Source: Pyxidicoccus fallax (lineage in GTDB: Bacteria; Myxococcota; Myxococcia; Myxococcales; Myxococcaceae). Taken from it: 61,503 bases of DNA. Shown here piece after piece: positions 53,225 to 61,441 of the stretch. Made by a program: the position numbers and the translations under genes. Position 1 is the stretch's first letter; every line of letters begins with the position of its first letter. Under the pieces are notes generated by a model. The model was not told the origin of the DNA. It saw only the letters and a list, made by a program, of their open reading frames with translations, and ran no database searches. The stretch lies in contig NZ_JABBJJ010000029.1 in assembly GCF_012933655.1 (NCBI RefSeq), positions 1 through 61,503 on the forward strand. The letters are read 5' to 3'.

Positions 53225-53657
53225 CAAGGCCCAGGGTGCGGGCCAGGTGGACGCCACCCAGGGCGTGAACAAGGCCCAGGCCGCCCAGCGCACGGAGGCC
53301 GTGCGCCAGGTGGAGACCGTCAACAAGACGGAGAAGGCCGCCCTCAACAAGGTGAGCGCCGCGGGCCAGGAGCCGCTGACGGCCAAGGGCGCCGAGCCCG
53401 TGGCCTCCAAGGCGGAGACGGCCAAGTCCAGCAAGGCCGGCGACATGATGACGCAGGTGATTGGCGACCTGGAGAAGGGCCAGGGCAACCTGGAGAAGAT
53501 CATCGCCCAGGCCTCCAGCGGCAAGCAGTTCTCCAACGCGGAGCTGCTGTCGCTCCAGGCGTCCATGTACCAGTACACCCAGCAGCTCGACCTGACGAGC
53601 AAGGTGGTGGAGAAGGCCACCACCGGTCTCAAGGACGTCGTCAAGACGCAGGTCTGA
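53106..53657 (+). CDS. sctI: T3SS inner-rod protein, SctI-like
   Basis: A 183-residue protein without signal peptide. Residues 1-115 are Gln/Ala/Lys-rich and probably flexible. The C-terminal 65 residues (MMTQVIGDLEKGQGNLEKII, then NAELLSLQASMYQYTQQLDLTSKVVEKAT and the end LKDVVKTQV) match the SctI pattern: a helix with LLxLQ, YxxxLxLxSKVxxKAT and a final basic Thr-Gln end. Inner-rod proteins polymerise below the needle. The ATG at 53106 has GGAGG eight bases upstream and is preferred over 53088. The first 119 bases overlap the sigma-factor tail in another frame. It is immediately before sctJ, as in yscIJ. Confidence 0.75.
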   Translation: MAGPMTGVSAAQVAQQKLQEQGAQQTNKQGSSKFDGVLADKAQGAGQVDATQGVNKAQAAQRTEAVRQVETVNKTEKAALNKVSAAGQEPLTAKGAEPVASKAETAKSSKAGDMMTQVIGDLEKGQGNLEKIIAQASSGKQFSNAELLSLQASMYQYTQQLDLTSKVVEKATTGLKDVVKTQV

Positions 53658-53687
53658 GGCTCCCACCGCACCCCGGTGGCGCCGGTG

Positions 53688-53732
53688 AAGGGCGGTCCCT
53701 CCCTCGGGGGAGGGGGCGCCCTTCCGCGTTTT
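53688..53732 (+). terminator. strong terminator between sctI and sctJ
   Basis: AAGGGCG (53688-53694) pairs with CGCCCTT (53717-53723), and inside it CCCTCCC pairs with GGGAGGG; CCGCGTTTT follows. This is the best rho-independent terminator in the window, and it divides the secretion cluster into two transcription units. Confidence 0.75.
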
Positions 53733-53761
53733 CCGGGGGCCTAGTAAGCTCCTGTCCGCCC

Positions 53762-54580
53762 ATGATTCGCCGACCGTACGCGTTTGTCGCCCCGCTTCTC
53801 GCCCTCGTCCTCATGACGGGCTGCCACATCGAGCTGCAGCACGAGCTGAGCGAGGCGGATGCCAATGAAATCTACGTCCTGCTGAGCAAGAACGGCATCA
53901 ACGCGAAGAAGGAGAAGGAGGAGGGCGGCAACGAGGTGCGGTTCATGATCACCGTGCCCAAGGCGGACGCCGCCCAGGCCGCGGAGCTGCTCAAGCGCAA
54001 CTCGCTGCCGCGCCCGGTGGAGAAGGGCCTGGCCCACTTCGCCAAGGGGAGCATGGTGCCCACCGCCACCGAGGAGCGCGCCATGCTGCTCAAGGCGATG
54101 GGCGGCGAGGTGTCCAACGCGCTCAATCAGATCGACGGCGTGCTGGAGGCGCGCGCCATCGTGATGATTCCGGAGAACAACGACCTGACGCAGCCGGAGA
54201 ACAAGCCGATGCCGTCCGCGTCGGTGTTCCTCAAGTACCGGCCGCTGGAGGGCAACAAGGCGCCCATCTCCGAGGAGATGGTGAAGCGCTTCGCCGCCAC
54301 GGCGGTGCCGGAGCTGAAGCCGGAGGCGGTGACGGTGCTGATGACGCAGGCGATGCTGCCCACGGCGGAGACGGACGCGGAGAGCCGGCTGCAGGACGTG
54401 CTGGGGCTGCGGATGACGGCGGCCAGCGCCGGTCAGTTCAAGGTGATGCTCGGCGGCGCTTTCGCGCTGGTGCTGGTGATGATGGGCCTGACGGCCTGGA
54501 CGTTCATGCGCGGTGGCTCCAGCTCCGCCCCGGCCGCTCGCGCCGGGGGCCGCTCCCGCGCCCGCCCTCCGGAGGCCTGA
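53762..54580 (+). CDS. sctJ: T3SS inner-membrane ring lipoprotein SctJ
   Basis: A 272-residue lipoprotein (lipobox LMTGC, Cys21) of the YscJ/FliF family. ELSEADANEIYVLLSKNGINA is the first ring-building motif. The second part has MLLKAMGGEVSNALNQIDGVLEARAIVMIPE and ASVFLKYRPLEGN, and VMLGGAFALVLVMMGLTAW is the C-terminal membrane anchor. It forms the inner-membrane ring of the secretion basal body. It starts the second transcription unit after the terminator at 53688-53732. Confidence 0.92.
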   Translation: MIRRPYAFVAPLLALVLMTGCHIELQHELSEADANEIYVLLSKNGINAKKEKEEGGNEVRFMITVPKADAAQAAELLKRNSLPRPVEKGLAHFAKGSMVPTATEERAMLLKAMGGEVSNALNQIDGVLEARAIVMIPENNDLTQPENKPMPSASVFLKYRPLEGNKAPISEEMVKRFAATAVPELKPEAVTVLMTQAMLPTAETDAESRLQDVLGLRMTAASAGQFKVMLGGAFALVLVMMGLTAWTFMRGGSSSAPAARAGGRSRARPPEA

Positions 54581-54651
54581 AGCCGTTGCCCCTCGCGGTG
54601 GGGCTTCTTCCTCTTCCCAGCGCGGGCTTCCGTGAGCCCGCGAGGTGACGT

Positions 54652-56490
54652 TTGGACTCGTTCTTCACCTCGCTCAACAAGCGCCAGAGCATGATGCTCC
54701 TGACGGCCGTCACCTTCGGCGGTCAGGACAGCCTCGCGGCCCTGGAGCACCTCCCGGACGAGGAGGGGGCGCTGCTGCGTCACCGCGCGCAGGAAATCCT
54801 CCAGATTCCGCGCGAGAAGCGCATTCCCGCGGTGGTGCAGGAAATCAAGCGCCTGCTGAAGGACCGGCGCGGGCAGCTGTGGAGCGCGGAGCCGGAGCGG
54901 CTGGCGACGCTGCTGCAGCGCGAGCGCGGGGCGCTGGTGGAGGTGGTGCTGCGCGCGCTGCCGGGCACGCTGGCGGACGCGGTGCGCGGCCACCTGCCGC
55001 CGTCGCGCGTGAAGCTGGCGCGCGAGGTGCGGCCGCAGGTGCTGGACATCGTCCGGTGGAAGCTGGAGGAGGCGCTGGCGCGCGAGGCCGGGCAGCAGGC
55101 CGCGGGCTTCAAGTTCTCCGACGTGCTCAACCTCCAGCAGCGCGAGCTGCTCACCGTCTGTGACAGGCTGGGCGCGCGCGTGCTGGGGCCGGCCATGGCG
55201 GGCCTGCCGGACGCGGAGCGCGACGCGCTCGTCGAGCCGCTGCCGCCGGACCTGCGGCTGCTGGCCACCAAGGCGGTGGCGGCCAACGCCCCGCGCAAGC
55301 TGTCCGAGGACGACGCGCGCGCGGCGCTGACGGTGCACGAGGGGCTGACGAACCTGGGGACCGCCATCCGGAGCGCGGGTGTGCAGCGGCTGGCGCGCGC
55401 GTGCGTGGCGCAGTCGCCGGAGTTCGCCGCGCGCATGCTGGAGAAGTACCGGGGCGAGTTCGGCGGCCTGCTGGCGAAGTGGGTCCGCGAGGAGCGCATC
55501 CGCCCCACCGCCCGCGGCGACGGTGGCCGCACGGACATCGTCATGGACCTGGAGCGCCTGGCCACGCGCGGCCTCATCGAGCGCCCCGTGCGCCTGGCGT
55601 CCCAGCCGCCGCCGCGCCAGTCCGCGGTGCTCCCGCCGCCGCCCGGGGCGCGCAAGCCGGCCGCCGTTGCGCCCTCCCGGGCCGCGTCCTCCGCCCAGGT
55701 GCCTCGCGCGTCCTCGCAGGCCCCGGCCGTGGCCGGGCGGGCCCCCCGGGGCTCCATGCAGGCGCCAGGGCTCACCGGCCAGCGGCCGGCCGCCGGCGGC
55801 GCCCGGCGCGACGTCATGGCCGAGCGCGCGGCCCGGAACGCGGGGGCGATGTCCAGCCGCGCGCCCGCGGTGAGGCCCGCCGCCGACCCGGGCGGCTCCG
55901 CCGTGCACCGGGTGCCGCCCCGCCGTGAGTCCTCCAGTTCCAACCCCGCCGGAGGTGCCCGCCGCGAGCCCGGAGGCCCCGAGCCCCGGCCGGCGCGCGC
56001 CCAGAGGGGCGACCCGGACGGCGCGCGCATCGGCCCGCCTCCCTCGCGCCTGGGCCAGCGCGGCGCCCCGCGCCAGGATCCGGACACGCACCCGGAGCCC
56101 GGAGCCCGGGAGCGCTCCCGCATCGCCCCGGCCGAGCCGGGCCGGGGGCAGCGCCCCGCCGAGGAGCCCCCGCGCGCCTCCCGGATGCGGCCCCGCGCCG
56201 AGCCGGGCGAGGAGTCCGGAGCGTCTCGCGTGGAGGACCCGGAGGGCTCGCGCGTCTTCCGCTCACGGGCCTCGCCGGCCGCGCGTGGGGGAGGGCGGAG
56301 CGCGCCGGAGGAAGCGGCGCCCGAGAGGCCTCCCCGGGTGCTGGCCGGGCGGGCAACCACGTCTCCCGGTGACGTTCCCCGGACGGAGGGCACGGCGGTG
56401 CAGCGCCGTCCCCGGCCGACGTCGGGAATCGACCGTCCCGTGGTGCCCCCGGGCTCCGGTGGGCGTGGACCCAAGGGCGGAACGCGATAG
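54652..56490 (+). CDS. large T3SS-associated protein at the SctK position
   Basis: A 612-residue protein with TTG start and GAGGTGA just upstream. Residues 1-320 are helical and Leu/Ala/Arg-rich (MMLLTAVTFGGQDSLAALEHLPDEEGALL, ARACVAQSPEFAARMLEKYRGEFGGLLAKWV), with a faint FliG-like feel. Residues about 330-612 are Pro/Arg/Ala/Gly/Ser-rich and surely disordered. There is no signal peptide or membrane helix. The place between sctJ and sctL equals that of yscK, a cytoplasmic sorting-platform adaptor, but it is about three times longer than SctK. Assignment by position only. Confidence 0.5.
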   Translation: MDSFFTSLNKRQSMMLLTAVTFGGQDSLAALEHLPDEEGALLRHRAQEILQIPREKRIPAVVQEIKRLLKDRRGQLWSAEPERLATLLQRERGALVEVVLRALPGTLADAVRGHLPPSRVKLAREVRPQVLDIVRWKLEEALAREAGQQAAGFKFSDVLNLQQRELLTVCDRLGARVLGPAMAGLPDAERDALVEPLPPDLRLLATKAVAANAPRKLSEDDARAALTVHEGLTNLGTAIRSAGVQRLARACVAQSPEFAARMLEKYRGEFGGLLAKWVREERIRPTARGDGGRTDIVMDLERLATRGLIERPVRLASQPPPRQSAVLPPPPGARKPAAVAPSRAASSAQVPRASSQAPAVAGRAPRGSMQAPGLTGQRPAAGGARRDVMAERAARNAGAMSSRAPAVRPAADPGGSAVHRVPPRRESSSSNPAGGARREPGGPEPRPARAQRGDPDGARIGPPPSRLGQRGAPRQDPDTHPEPGARERSRIAPAEPGRGQRPAEEPPRASRMRPRAEPGEESGASRVEDPEGSRVFRSRASPAARGGGRSAPEEAAPERPPRVLAGRATTSPGDVPRTEGTAVQRRPRPTSGIDRPVVPPGSGGRGPKGGTR

Positions 56491-56514
56491 CATCCGGGGC
56501 CCAAGGAGCACCCC

Positions 56515-57201
56515 ATGGCTATCGGCAAGGTGATCAAAGGCGACGGGAGCGTGGAGCCGGGTGTCGCGGCGGAGCGGCCCGCGCTGCGGCCCCCGGGCCG
56601 CGTTGGCGGCGGTGGCGTGATGAACGCCGAGGTCTTCGAGGCCCGGCAGTCGGCCCAGGGCATCCTCGAGGCGGCGCAGCGCGAGAAGGAGCGCATCCTC
56701 GCCGAGGCCCAGCGCGAGCGCGAGAAGCTGCAGGCGGAGGCGCGGGAGCAGGGCCGCCAGGAGGGCCTCGCGCAGGCCACGGAGATCATCCTCCGCGCGA
56801 AGATGCAGGCGGGGGAGATGCTCGGCAACCACGAGCGGGACGTCATCGAGCTGTCCCTGCGCATGGCGGAGAAGATCATCGGCCGGAGCCTGGAGAAGGA
56901 CCCGGACCTGATGGTGGAGCTGTGCGCGTCCGCCATCGAGAACCTGCGCAGCGCCCGGTCCATGGTGCTGCGGGTGCACCCGAAGACGGCGGCGGTGCTG
57001 CGCGCCAAGAAGCCCGTGCTCATGGAGCTCATCGGCCGCGCGGTGGACCTGGCCATCCGCGAGGACCCGGAGGTGGCGCCGGTGGGCTGCATCGTCCAGA
57101 CGGAGTTCGGCACGGTGGACGCGCAGCTGCCCACCCAGCTCGAGATGCTCCAGAACATCCTCCTTCCGGACCCCAACGGCCGGAAGGAAGGGCCGGCCTG
57201 A
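56515..57201 (+). CDS. sctL: T3SS stator protein SctL (FliH-like)
   Basis: A 228-residue cytoplasmic protein. The middle is a long charged helix (QSAQGILEAAQREKERILAEAQREREKLQAEAREQGRQEG), followed by IELSLRMAEKIIGRSLEKDPDLMVELCASAIENLRSARSMVLRVHP and IREDPEVAPVGCIVQTEFGTVDAQL, the conserved SctL/FliH globular end. It dimerises and tethers the ATPase SctN to the sorting platform. AAGGAGC lies five bases before the ATG; SctN follows after 22 bases. Confidence 0.9.
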   Translation: MAIGKVIKGDGSVEPGVAAERPALRPPGRVGGGGVMNAEVFEARQSAQGILEAAQREKERILAEAQREREKLQAEAREQGRQEGLAQATEIILRAKMQAGEMLGNHERDVIELSLRMAEKIIGRSLEKDPDLMVELCASAIENLRSARSMVLRVHPKTAAVLRAKKPVLMELIGRAVDLAIREDPEVAPVGCIVQTEFGTVDAQLPTQLEMLQNILLPDPNGRKEGPA

Positions 57202-57223
57202 GTCGAGAGGGGAGAGAACGTCC

Positions 57224-58540
57224 ATGGCCGTCGACCTGGCGCGGTACTACGACCTCATCAAGGAAGCGCAGCTGGTGCGCGTGCGCGGCCGCGTCACCGA
57301 GCTGACGGGCCTCATCATCAAGGCGAGCGTGCCCAACGTGCGCGTGGGCGAGCTCGTCTACATCAAGAGCCGCAACCGCTCCTCCGTGAAGGCCGAGGTG
57401 GTGGGCTTCCAGGGCGATGACGTCATGCTCATGCCCCTGGGCGAGCTGGTCGGCATCGGTCCGGACAGCGAGGTCATCCCCGCGGGCAAGCCGCTGACCA
57501 TCAAGTGCGGGGACGCGCTTTTGGGCCGCGTCCTCAACGGCATCGGTGAGCCGATGGACGGCAGCCCGCTGCCGGACGACGCGGGCCTCATCGACTGGTC
57601 CGTGGACCGCGACTGCCCGGACCCCTTCACCCGCCAGCGAATCGAGCGCCCGCTGCCCCTGGGCGTGCGCTGCATCGACGGGCTGCTCACCGTGGGCGAG
57701 GGCCAGCGCGTGGGCCTCTTCGCTGGCTCGGGCGTGGGCAAGTCCACGCTGATGGGACAGATCGCCCGCAACACGAAGGCGGACCTGTGCGTCGTGGCCC
57801 TCATCGGCGAGCGTGGCCGCGAGGTGCGCGAGTTCATCGAGGACGCCATGGGCGAGGAGGGCATGAAGCGCTCCGTGCTGGTGTGCGCCACCTCGGACCA
57901 GCCCAGCCTCGTGCGTCTGCGCGCCGCCTACGTGGCCACGGCCATCGCCGAGTACTTCCGCGAGCGCGGCGGCAACGTGCTCTTCATGCTGGACACGGTG
58001 ACGCGTCTGGCCCGCGCCCAGCGCGAGATTGGCCTCGCCGTCGGTGAGCCCCCGGCCCGTCAGGGCTACCCGCCGAGCGTGTTCTCCATGCTGCCGCGCA
58101 TCCTGGAGCGCACGGGCAACTCGGCCAAGGGCAAGTGCACCGCCATCTACACGTGCCTCGTGGCCGGCGGTGACATGGAGGAGCCCATCGCGGACGAGGT
58201 CCGCGGTATTCTCGACGGCCACTTCATCCTCAACCGCGCCCTGGGCGAGCGAAACCAGTGGCCCGCCATGGACGTGCTGGCCAGCCTCAGCCGTGTGATG
58301 AGCGGCATCGTCAGCAAGGACCACAAGAAGGCCGCCGGCCAGCTGCGCGAGCTGCTCTCCACCTACGAGAAGCAGCGCGACCTCATCCTCCTGGGCGCCT
58401 ACCAGTACGGCACGGACCCCCGCACGGACCGGGCCATCGACAAGTACGACGCCATCATCGACTTCCTCAAGCAGGACACCCACTCCAACTCCGAGTTCGA
58501 GGACACGGTGTCGCAGCTCATTGCACTGTTCGAGGACTGA
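57224..58540 (+). CDS. sctN: T3SS ATPase SctN
   Basis: A 438-residue hexameric ATPase related to the F1 beta subunit and FliI. After a small beta-barrel N-terminal domain, ERPLPLGVRCIDGLLTVGEGQRVGLFAGSGVGKST includes Walker A (167-175). LIGERGREVREFIED holds the catalytic Glu, VLFMLDTVTRLARAQREIGLAVGEPPARQGYPPSVFS the Walker B region and the specificity loop. It unfolds and detaches substrates from chaperones at the export gate. GAGGGGAGA precedes the ATG. All catalytic residues are present. Confidence 0.95.
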   Translation: MAVDLARYYDLIKEAQLVRVRGRVTELTGLIIKASVPNVRVGELVYIKSRNRSSVKAEVVGFQGDDVMLMPLGELVGIGPDSEVIPAGKPLTIKCGDALLGRVLNGIGEPMDGSPLPDDAGLIDWSVDRDCPDPFTRQRIERPLPLGVRCIDGLLTVGEGQRVGLFAGSGVGKSTLMGQIARNTKADLCVVALIGERGREVREFIEDAMGEEGMKRSVLVCATSDQPSLVRLRAAYVATAIAEYFRERGGNVLFMLDTVTRLARAQREIGLAVGEPPARQGYPPSVFSMLPRILERTGNSAKGKCTAIYTCLVAGGDMEEPIADEVRGILDGHFILNRALGERNQWPAMDVLASLSRVMSGIVSKDHKKAAGQLRELLSTYEKQRDLILLGAYQYGTDPRTDRAIDKYDAIIDFLKQDTHSNSEFEDTVSQLIALFED

Positions 58541-58592
58541 GCCGTCCCCCAGGGGGTGCGCGGCGGGAAATCCGGGGTAGGATGGGGGCACC

Positions 58593-59081
58593 ATGCCCCC
58601 GTATCGGTTGCAAGCCCTGCAGGACATGCGCGCCCGCGCCAAGGAGGAGGCGGAGCAGGCGTTCTCCGCCGCCATCAAGGCCGCGGAGAAGGAGAAGGCG
58701 GAGCTCCAGCGGCTCATCGACGAGCTGGAGCGGCGCAAGCGCGAGCGCAAGGAGAAGGTGGCCGCCTACCTCAAGGAGGTCATGTCCAAGGGCGCCGGCA
58801 TCAACGGCATGAACATGATGAGCCGCTTCGAGGAGCGCCTGAAGGACGAGGAGGCGCAGGTGGCACTGGAGGTGGAGCGCCAGCGCGAAGCGGTGAAGGT
58901 GGCCGAGAAGCTCGTGGAGCGGCGCCGCCAGGAGATGGCGGAGGCGGCCAAGGAGCTCAAGGCCATCGAGAAGCACAAGGAGAACTGGCTGAAGCAGGTG
59001 AAGTACGAGCGCCAACAGCGCGAGGAGCTGAACCAGGAGGAGATTGGCAACGCCTTGTTCCTGGCTCGGCAGCGCAAGTAA
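58593..59081 (+). CDS. sctO: T3SS stalk protein SctO (FliJ-like)
   Basis: A 162-residue protein that is almost one long antiparallel coiled coil: ARAKEEAEQAFSAAIKAAEKEKAELQRLIDELERRKRERKEK and QVALEVERQREAVKVAEKLVERRRQEMAEAAKELKAIEKHKENW. Length and charge fit SctO/FliJ, the stalk that links the ATPase hexamer to the export gate. Position directly after sctN supports it. The ending (IGNALFLARQRK) is hydrophobic-basic. Confidence 0.85.
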   Translation: MPPYRLQALQDMRARAKEEAEQAFSAAIKAAEKEKAELQRLIDELERRKRERKEKVAAYLKEVMSKGAGINGMNMMSRFEERLKDEEAQVALEVERQREAVKVAEKLVERRRQEMAEAAKELKAIEKHKENWLKQVKYERQQREELNQEEIGNALFLARQRK

Positions 59082-59114
59082 CCTGCCGCCACCCCACCCC
59101 TCGGGAAAGACGTC

Positions 59115-60014
59115 ATGAGCCGAGTCGACGACGACCGCGAAGCAGCGCGCCTGGCCGAGCGCATCATGCAGGAGAAGAAGCTCGCCGAGGGCCAGGCCAA
59201 GAAGCGCCAGGAGGGCGCCACCGCCTTCCAGAAGCTGATGCAACAGACGCAGTCACCGCCCCCGGCCACGCCCCAGGCGCCCGCTCCTCCGCAGGGCGGG
59301 CTGGCGCGCGCGGTGCTGGCCAAGGCGACGCAGCAGGGGAAGACCTTCGGCGAGCGCCTCCAGGAGCCGTCCACGCAGGGCCAGCCCGCCAGCCAGCAGA
59401 CCGCGACCCAGCTGGGCCGGCGCGCGGACGCGGGTGCGACGGAGGCCCGCGCCCAGTCGCGCGCGACGGACGCGAAGGAGAACAGCCGCACGTCCGAGCT
59501 GCGCGACAAGGACCTGGGCCAGGCGGAGTCCGCGCTGGGGCAGGTCAACTCGGAGCGGGGCGCCGCCATCCGGGCGGACGCGGACGCGGGCGGCGGCAAG
59601 GGCAGCGGCGGCGGGGGAGGGAAGGACAAGAAGGAGGGCGGCGCGGAGGTGGCCCCCGGCTTCCGCTTCAACCCCGCGCTGATGGCGCCGGTGCCGGTGG
59701 CCAAGCCCAAGGACACCGCCGGCTCCGAGCGGCTGCGCGCCCTGGCCAGCGAGATTGCCCAGAAGATTGTCGACCGCATCCGCGTGGGCACCAACGCCGC
59801 CGGCAACGCCGAGTTCCAGATTGACCTGCGCGGCGATGTGATGGGCGGCCTGTCCATCAAGGTCAGCGCGAGGAACGGGAAGATTTCCGCCACCTTCAGC
59901 GGCTCCGACCGCGAGGTGCTCAAGCAGCTCGAGGAGCACAGTGAGGGCCTGCGCACCGCGCTGGGCGGCCGCGGCCTCAGGCTCGAGGGCCTGAAGTTCG
60001 AGGCGAAGACATGA
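59115..60014 (+). CDS. sctP: T3SS length-control-like protein SctP (FliK C-terminal domain)
   Basis: A 299-residue protein. Residues 1-175 are Gln/Ala/Arg/Gly-rich, charged and probably disordered (AARLAERIMQEKKLAEGQAKK, repeated Ala/Gln blocks, then a Gly run). The C-terminal 110 residues hold EIAQKIVDRIRVG, AEFQIDLRGDVMGGLSIKVSARNGKISATFSG and LRLEGLKFEA, the beta-rich fold shared by FliK/SctP substrate-specificity switches. It would set needle length and switch export from early to late substrates. Its stop overlaps the sctQ start (ATGA). Confidence 0.78.
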   Translation: MSRVDDDREAARLAERIMQEKKLAEGQAKKRQEGATAFQKLMQQTQSPPPATPQAPAPPQGGLARAVLAKATQQGKTFGERLQEPSTQGQPASQQTATQLGRRADAGATEARAQSRATDAKENSRTSELRDKDLGQAESALGQVNSERGAAIRADADAGGGKGSGGGGGKDKKEGGAEVAPGFRFNPALMAPVPVAKPKDTAGSERLRALASEIAQKIVDRIRVGTNAAGNAEFQIDLRGDVMGGLSIKVSARNGKISATFSGSDREVLKQLEEHSEGLRTALGGRGLRLEGLKFEAKT

Positions 60015-61441
60015 GCGTGGAGCCCGACGACGAGGGCCCCGCCCCCCACGAGCGCACGATGCTCGTGGACGTCCGCCAGCTGCGCATCCGGCCCGAGCGG
60101 CAGGAGCCGCCGCCCGAGCGCCAGGCGCCGCCCGAGCGCCCCGCCCGGCAGGAGCGGCAGGAGCGCCCGGCGAAGCCGGAGCGTCCCTGGCGGCCCTTCA
60201 CCTTCCGGAACCTGGAGAAGGTGTCCCGGGCGCAGGGGATGCTGGCGCAGCGGCTGCGGTGGCTGACGCCGGCGGACGGCACGCTGGACGCGGTGGCCAC
60301 GCGCCTCAAGGAGCTGTTCGACGCGCCGGTGGTGCGCCTGTCCCTGGAGTCCGTGCAGGTGCGGCCCATGTCGGAGCTGCGGCGCTTCCTGGGAGACCCC
60401 ACGTTCCTCGCGGTGCTGGCGCCGGGCGCGCTGCAGGGCCGGGCGGTGCTGGAGGTGGAGCTGGCGCTGGCGCACGCGGCGGTGGACCTGCTGCTGGGCG
60501 GCGCGGGGGAGATGGTGGGCCTGCGGCCGCTGACGGACATCGAGGAGGGGGTGATGGGCTACGTCGTCCTCGAGGCCCTCAAGGTCCTGGTGCCGGCCCT
60601 GCAGGACGCGGTGCCGCGCCCCCGGCTGGACGGCGTGGCCCGGGGCGTGGACGAGGTGTCCGCGCGCCTGGGAGACGACGGGCCGATGCTGGCCGTCCAC
60701 CTGCACGCCACGCTGGGGCAGCACGGCGGCATGGTACGGCTGGTGGTGCCCTCGGCGGTGCTGGACGCGGCCGAGCCGGGGGTGGACAGCGCCCAGCGGC
60801 GCGAGCGCCTCCTGGCGGACATGGAGGCCCACTCCGCCCGGCTGTCCACGGTGCGCACCTGGCTGCGGGCGGAGATTGGCACGGCGGAGATTTCCGCCCA
60901 GGACCTGGCCAGCCTGCGCGTCAAGGACGTGCTGCTGGTGGACTCCGTGTCGGCGCGGCCGGACCGGGGCGAGCCCGGCACGGCGCAGCTGCGGGTGGGC
61001 CTGGGACGGGCGGGCCGCGCGGAGGCGGAGGTATTCATCGAGGATGGGCGCTACCAGGCGCGCATCACCGACATCGTCCTGGGAGAGCCGGGCCATCCGC
61101 GCTCGGCCACCGAGGAGGACTCGGGCCAGGAAGAGCAAGAGGACTTCACCAACCCGGAGCTGGATGTGCCTCCGGAACTGGAAGGGGCGGCCTTGGACGA
61201 CATGGGCAAGGACGGAAGCGACCTGCTCGGCGACGTGCCGTTGCAGATCGCCGTGGAGCTGGCGCGCGTGCCCGTCACCGCGCAGCAGGTGGTGGGGATG
61301 CGGGCCGGCCAGGTCCTCGAGCTGAACCGGGGCCCGGGCGAGCCGGTGGAGCTGTCCGTCAACGGCAAGGTGGTGGCCCGGGGCGAGCTGGTGGAAATCG
61401 AGGGCCAGCTCGGCGTGCGCATCATCACCCTGGCGGGCTGA
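60011..61441 (+). CDS. sctQ: T3SS C-ring protein SctQ
   Basis: A 476-residue cytoplasmic protein. The first 65 residues carry PPERQ / PERPA repeats rich in Pro, Glu and Arg. The central part is the SctQ N-terminal fold (LGGAGEMVGLRPLTDIEEGVMGYVVLEALKVLVPAL). A first SpoA-like unit lies near 295-355, and the C-terminal 80 residues are a clear SpoA domain (VPLQIAVELARVPVTAQQVVGMRAGQVLELNR, VNGKVVARGELVEIEGQLGVRI). It forms the sorting platform with SctK and SctL. It is ATGA-coupled to sctP. An internal-start short form, known for other SctQ proteins, could exist. Confidence 0.9.
   Translation: MSVEPDDEGPAPHERTMLVDVRQLRIRPERQEPPPERQAPPERPARQERQERPAKPERPWRPFTFRNLEKVSRAQGMLAQRLRWLTPADGTLDAVATRLKELFDAPVVRLSLESVQVRPMSELRRFLGDPTFLAVLAPGALQGRAVLEVELALAHAAVDLLLGGAGEMVGLRPLTDIEEGVMGYVVLEALKVLVPALQDAVPRPRLDGVARGVDEVSARLGDDGPMLAVHLHATLGQHGGMVRLVVPSAVLDAAEPGVDSAQRRERLLADMEAHSARLSTVRTWLRAEIGTAEISAQDLASLRVKDVLLVDSVSARPDRGEPGTAQLRVGLGRAGRAEAEVFIEDGRYQARITDIVLGEPGHPRSATEEDSGQEEQEDFTNPELDVPPELEGAALDDMGKDGSDLLGDVPLQIAVELARVPVTAQQVVGMRAGQVLELNRGPGEPVELSVNGKVVARGELVEIEGQLGVRIITLAG

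Noticed and set aside
50474..61441. Flagellar export gene cluster
   Set aside because: SctI-, SctJ- and SctP/Q-type proteins are present, SctJ is a lipoprotein (FliF is not), and there are no hook, rod or filament genes.
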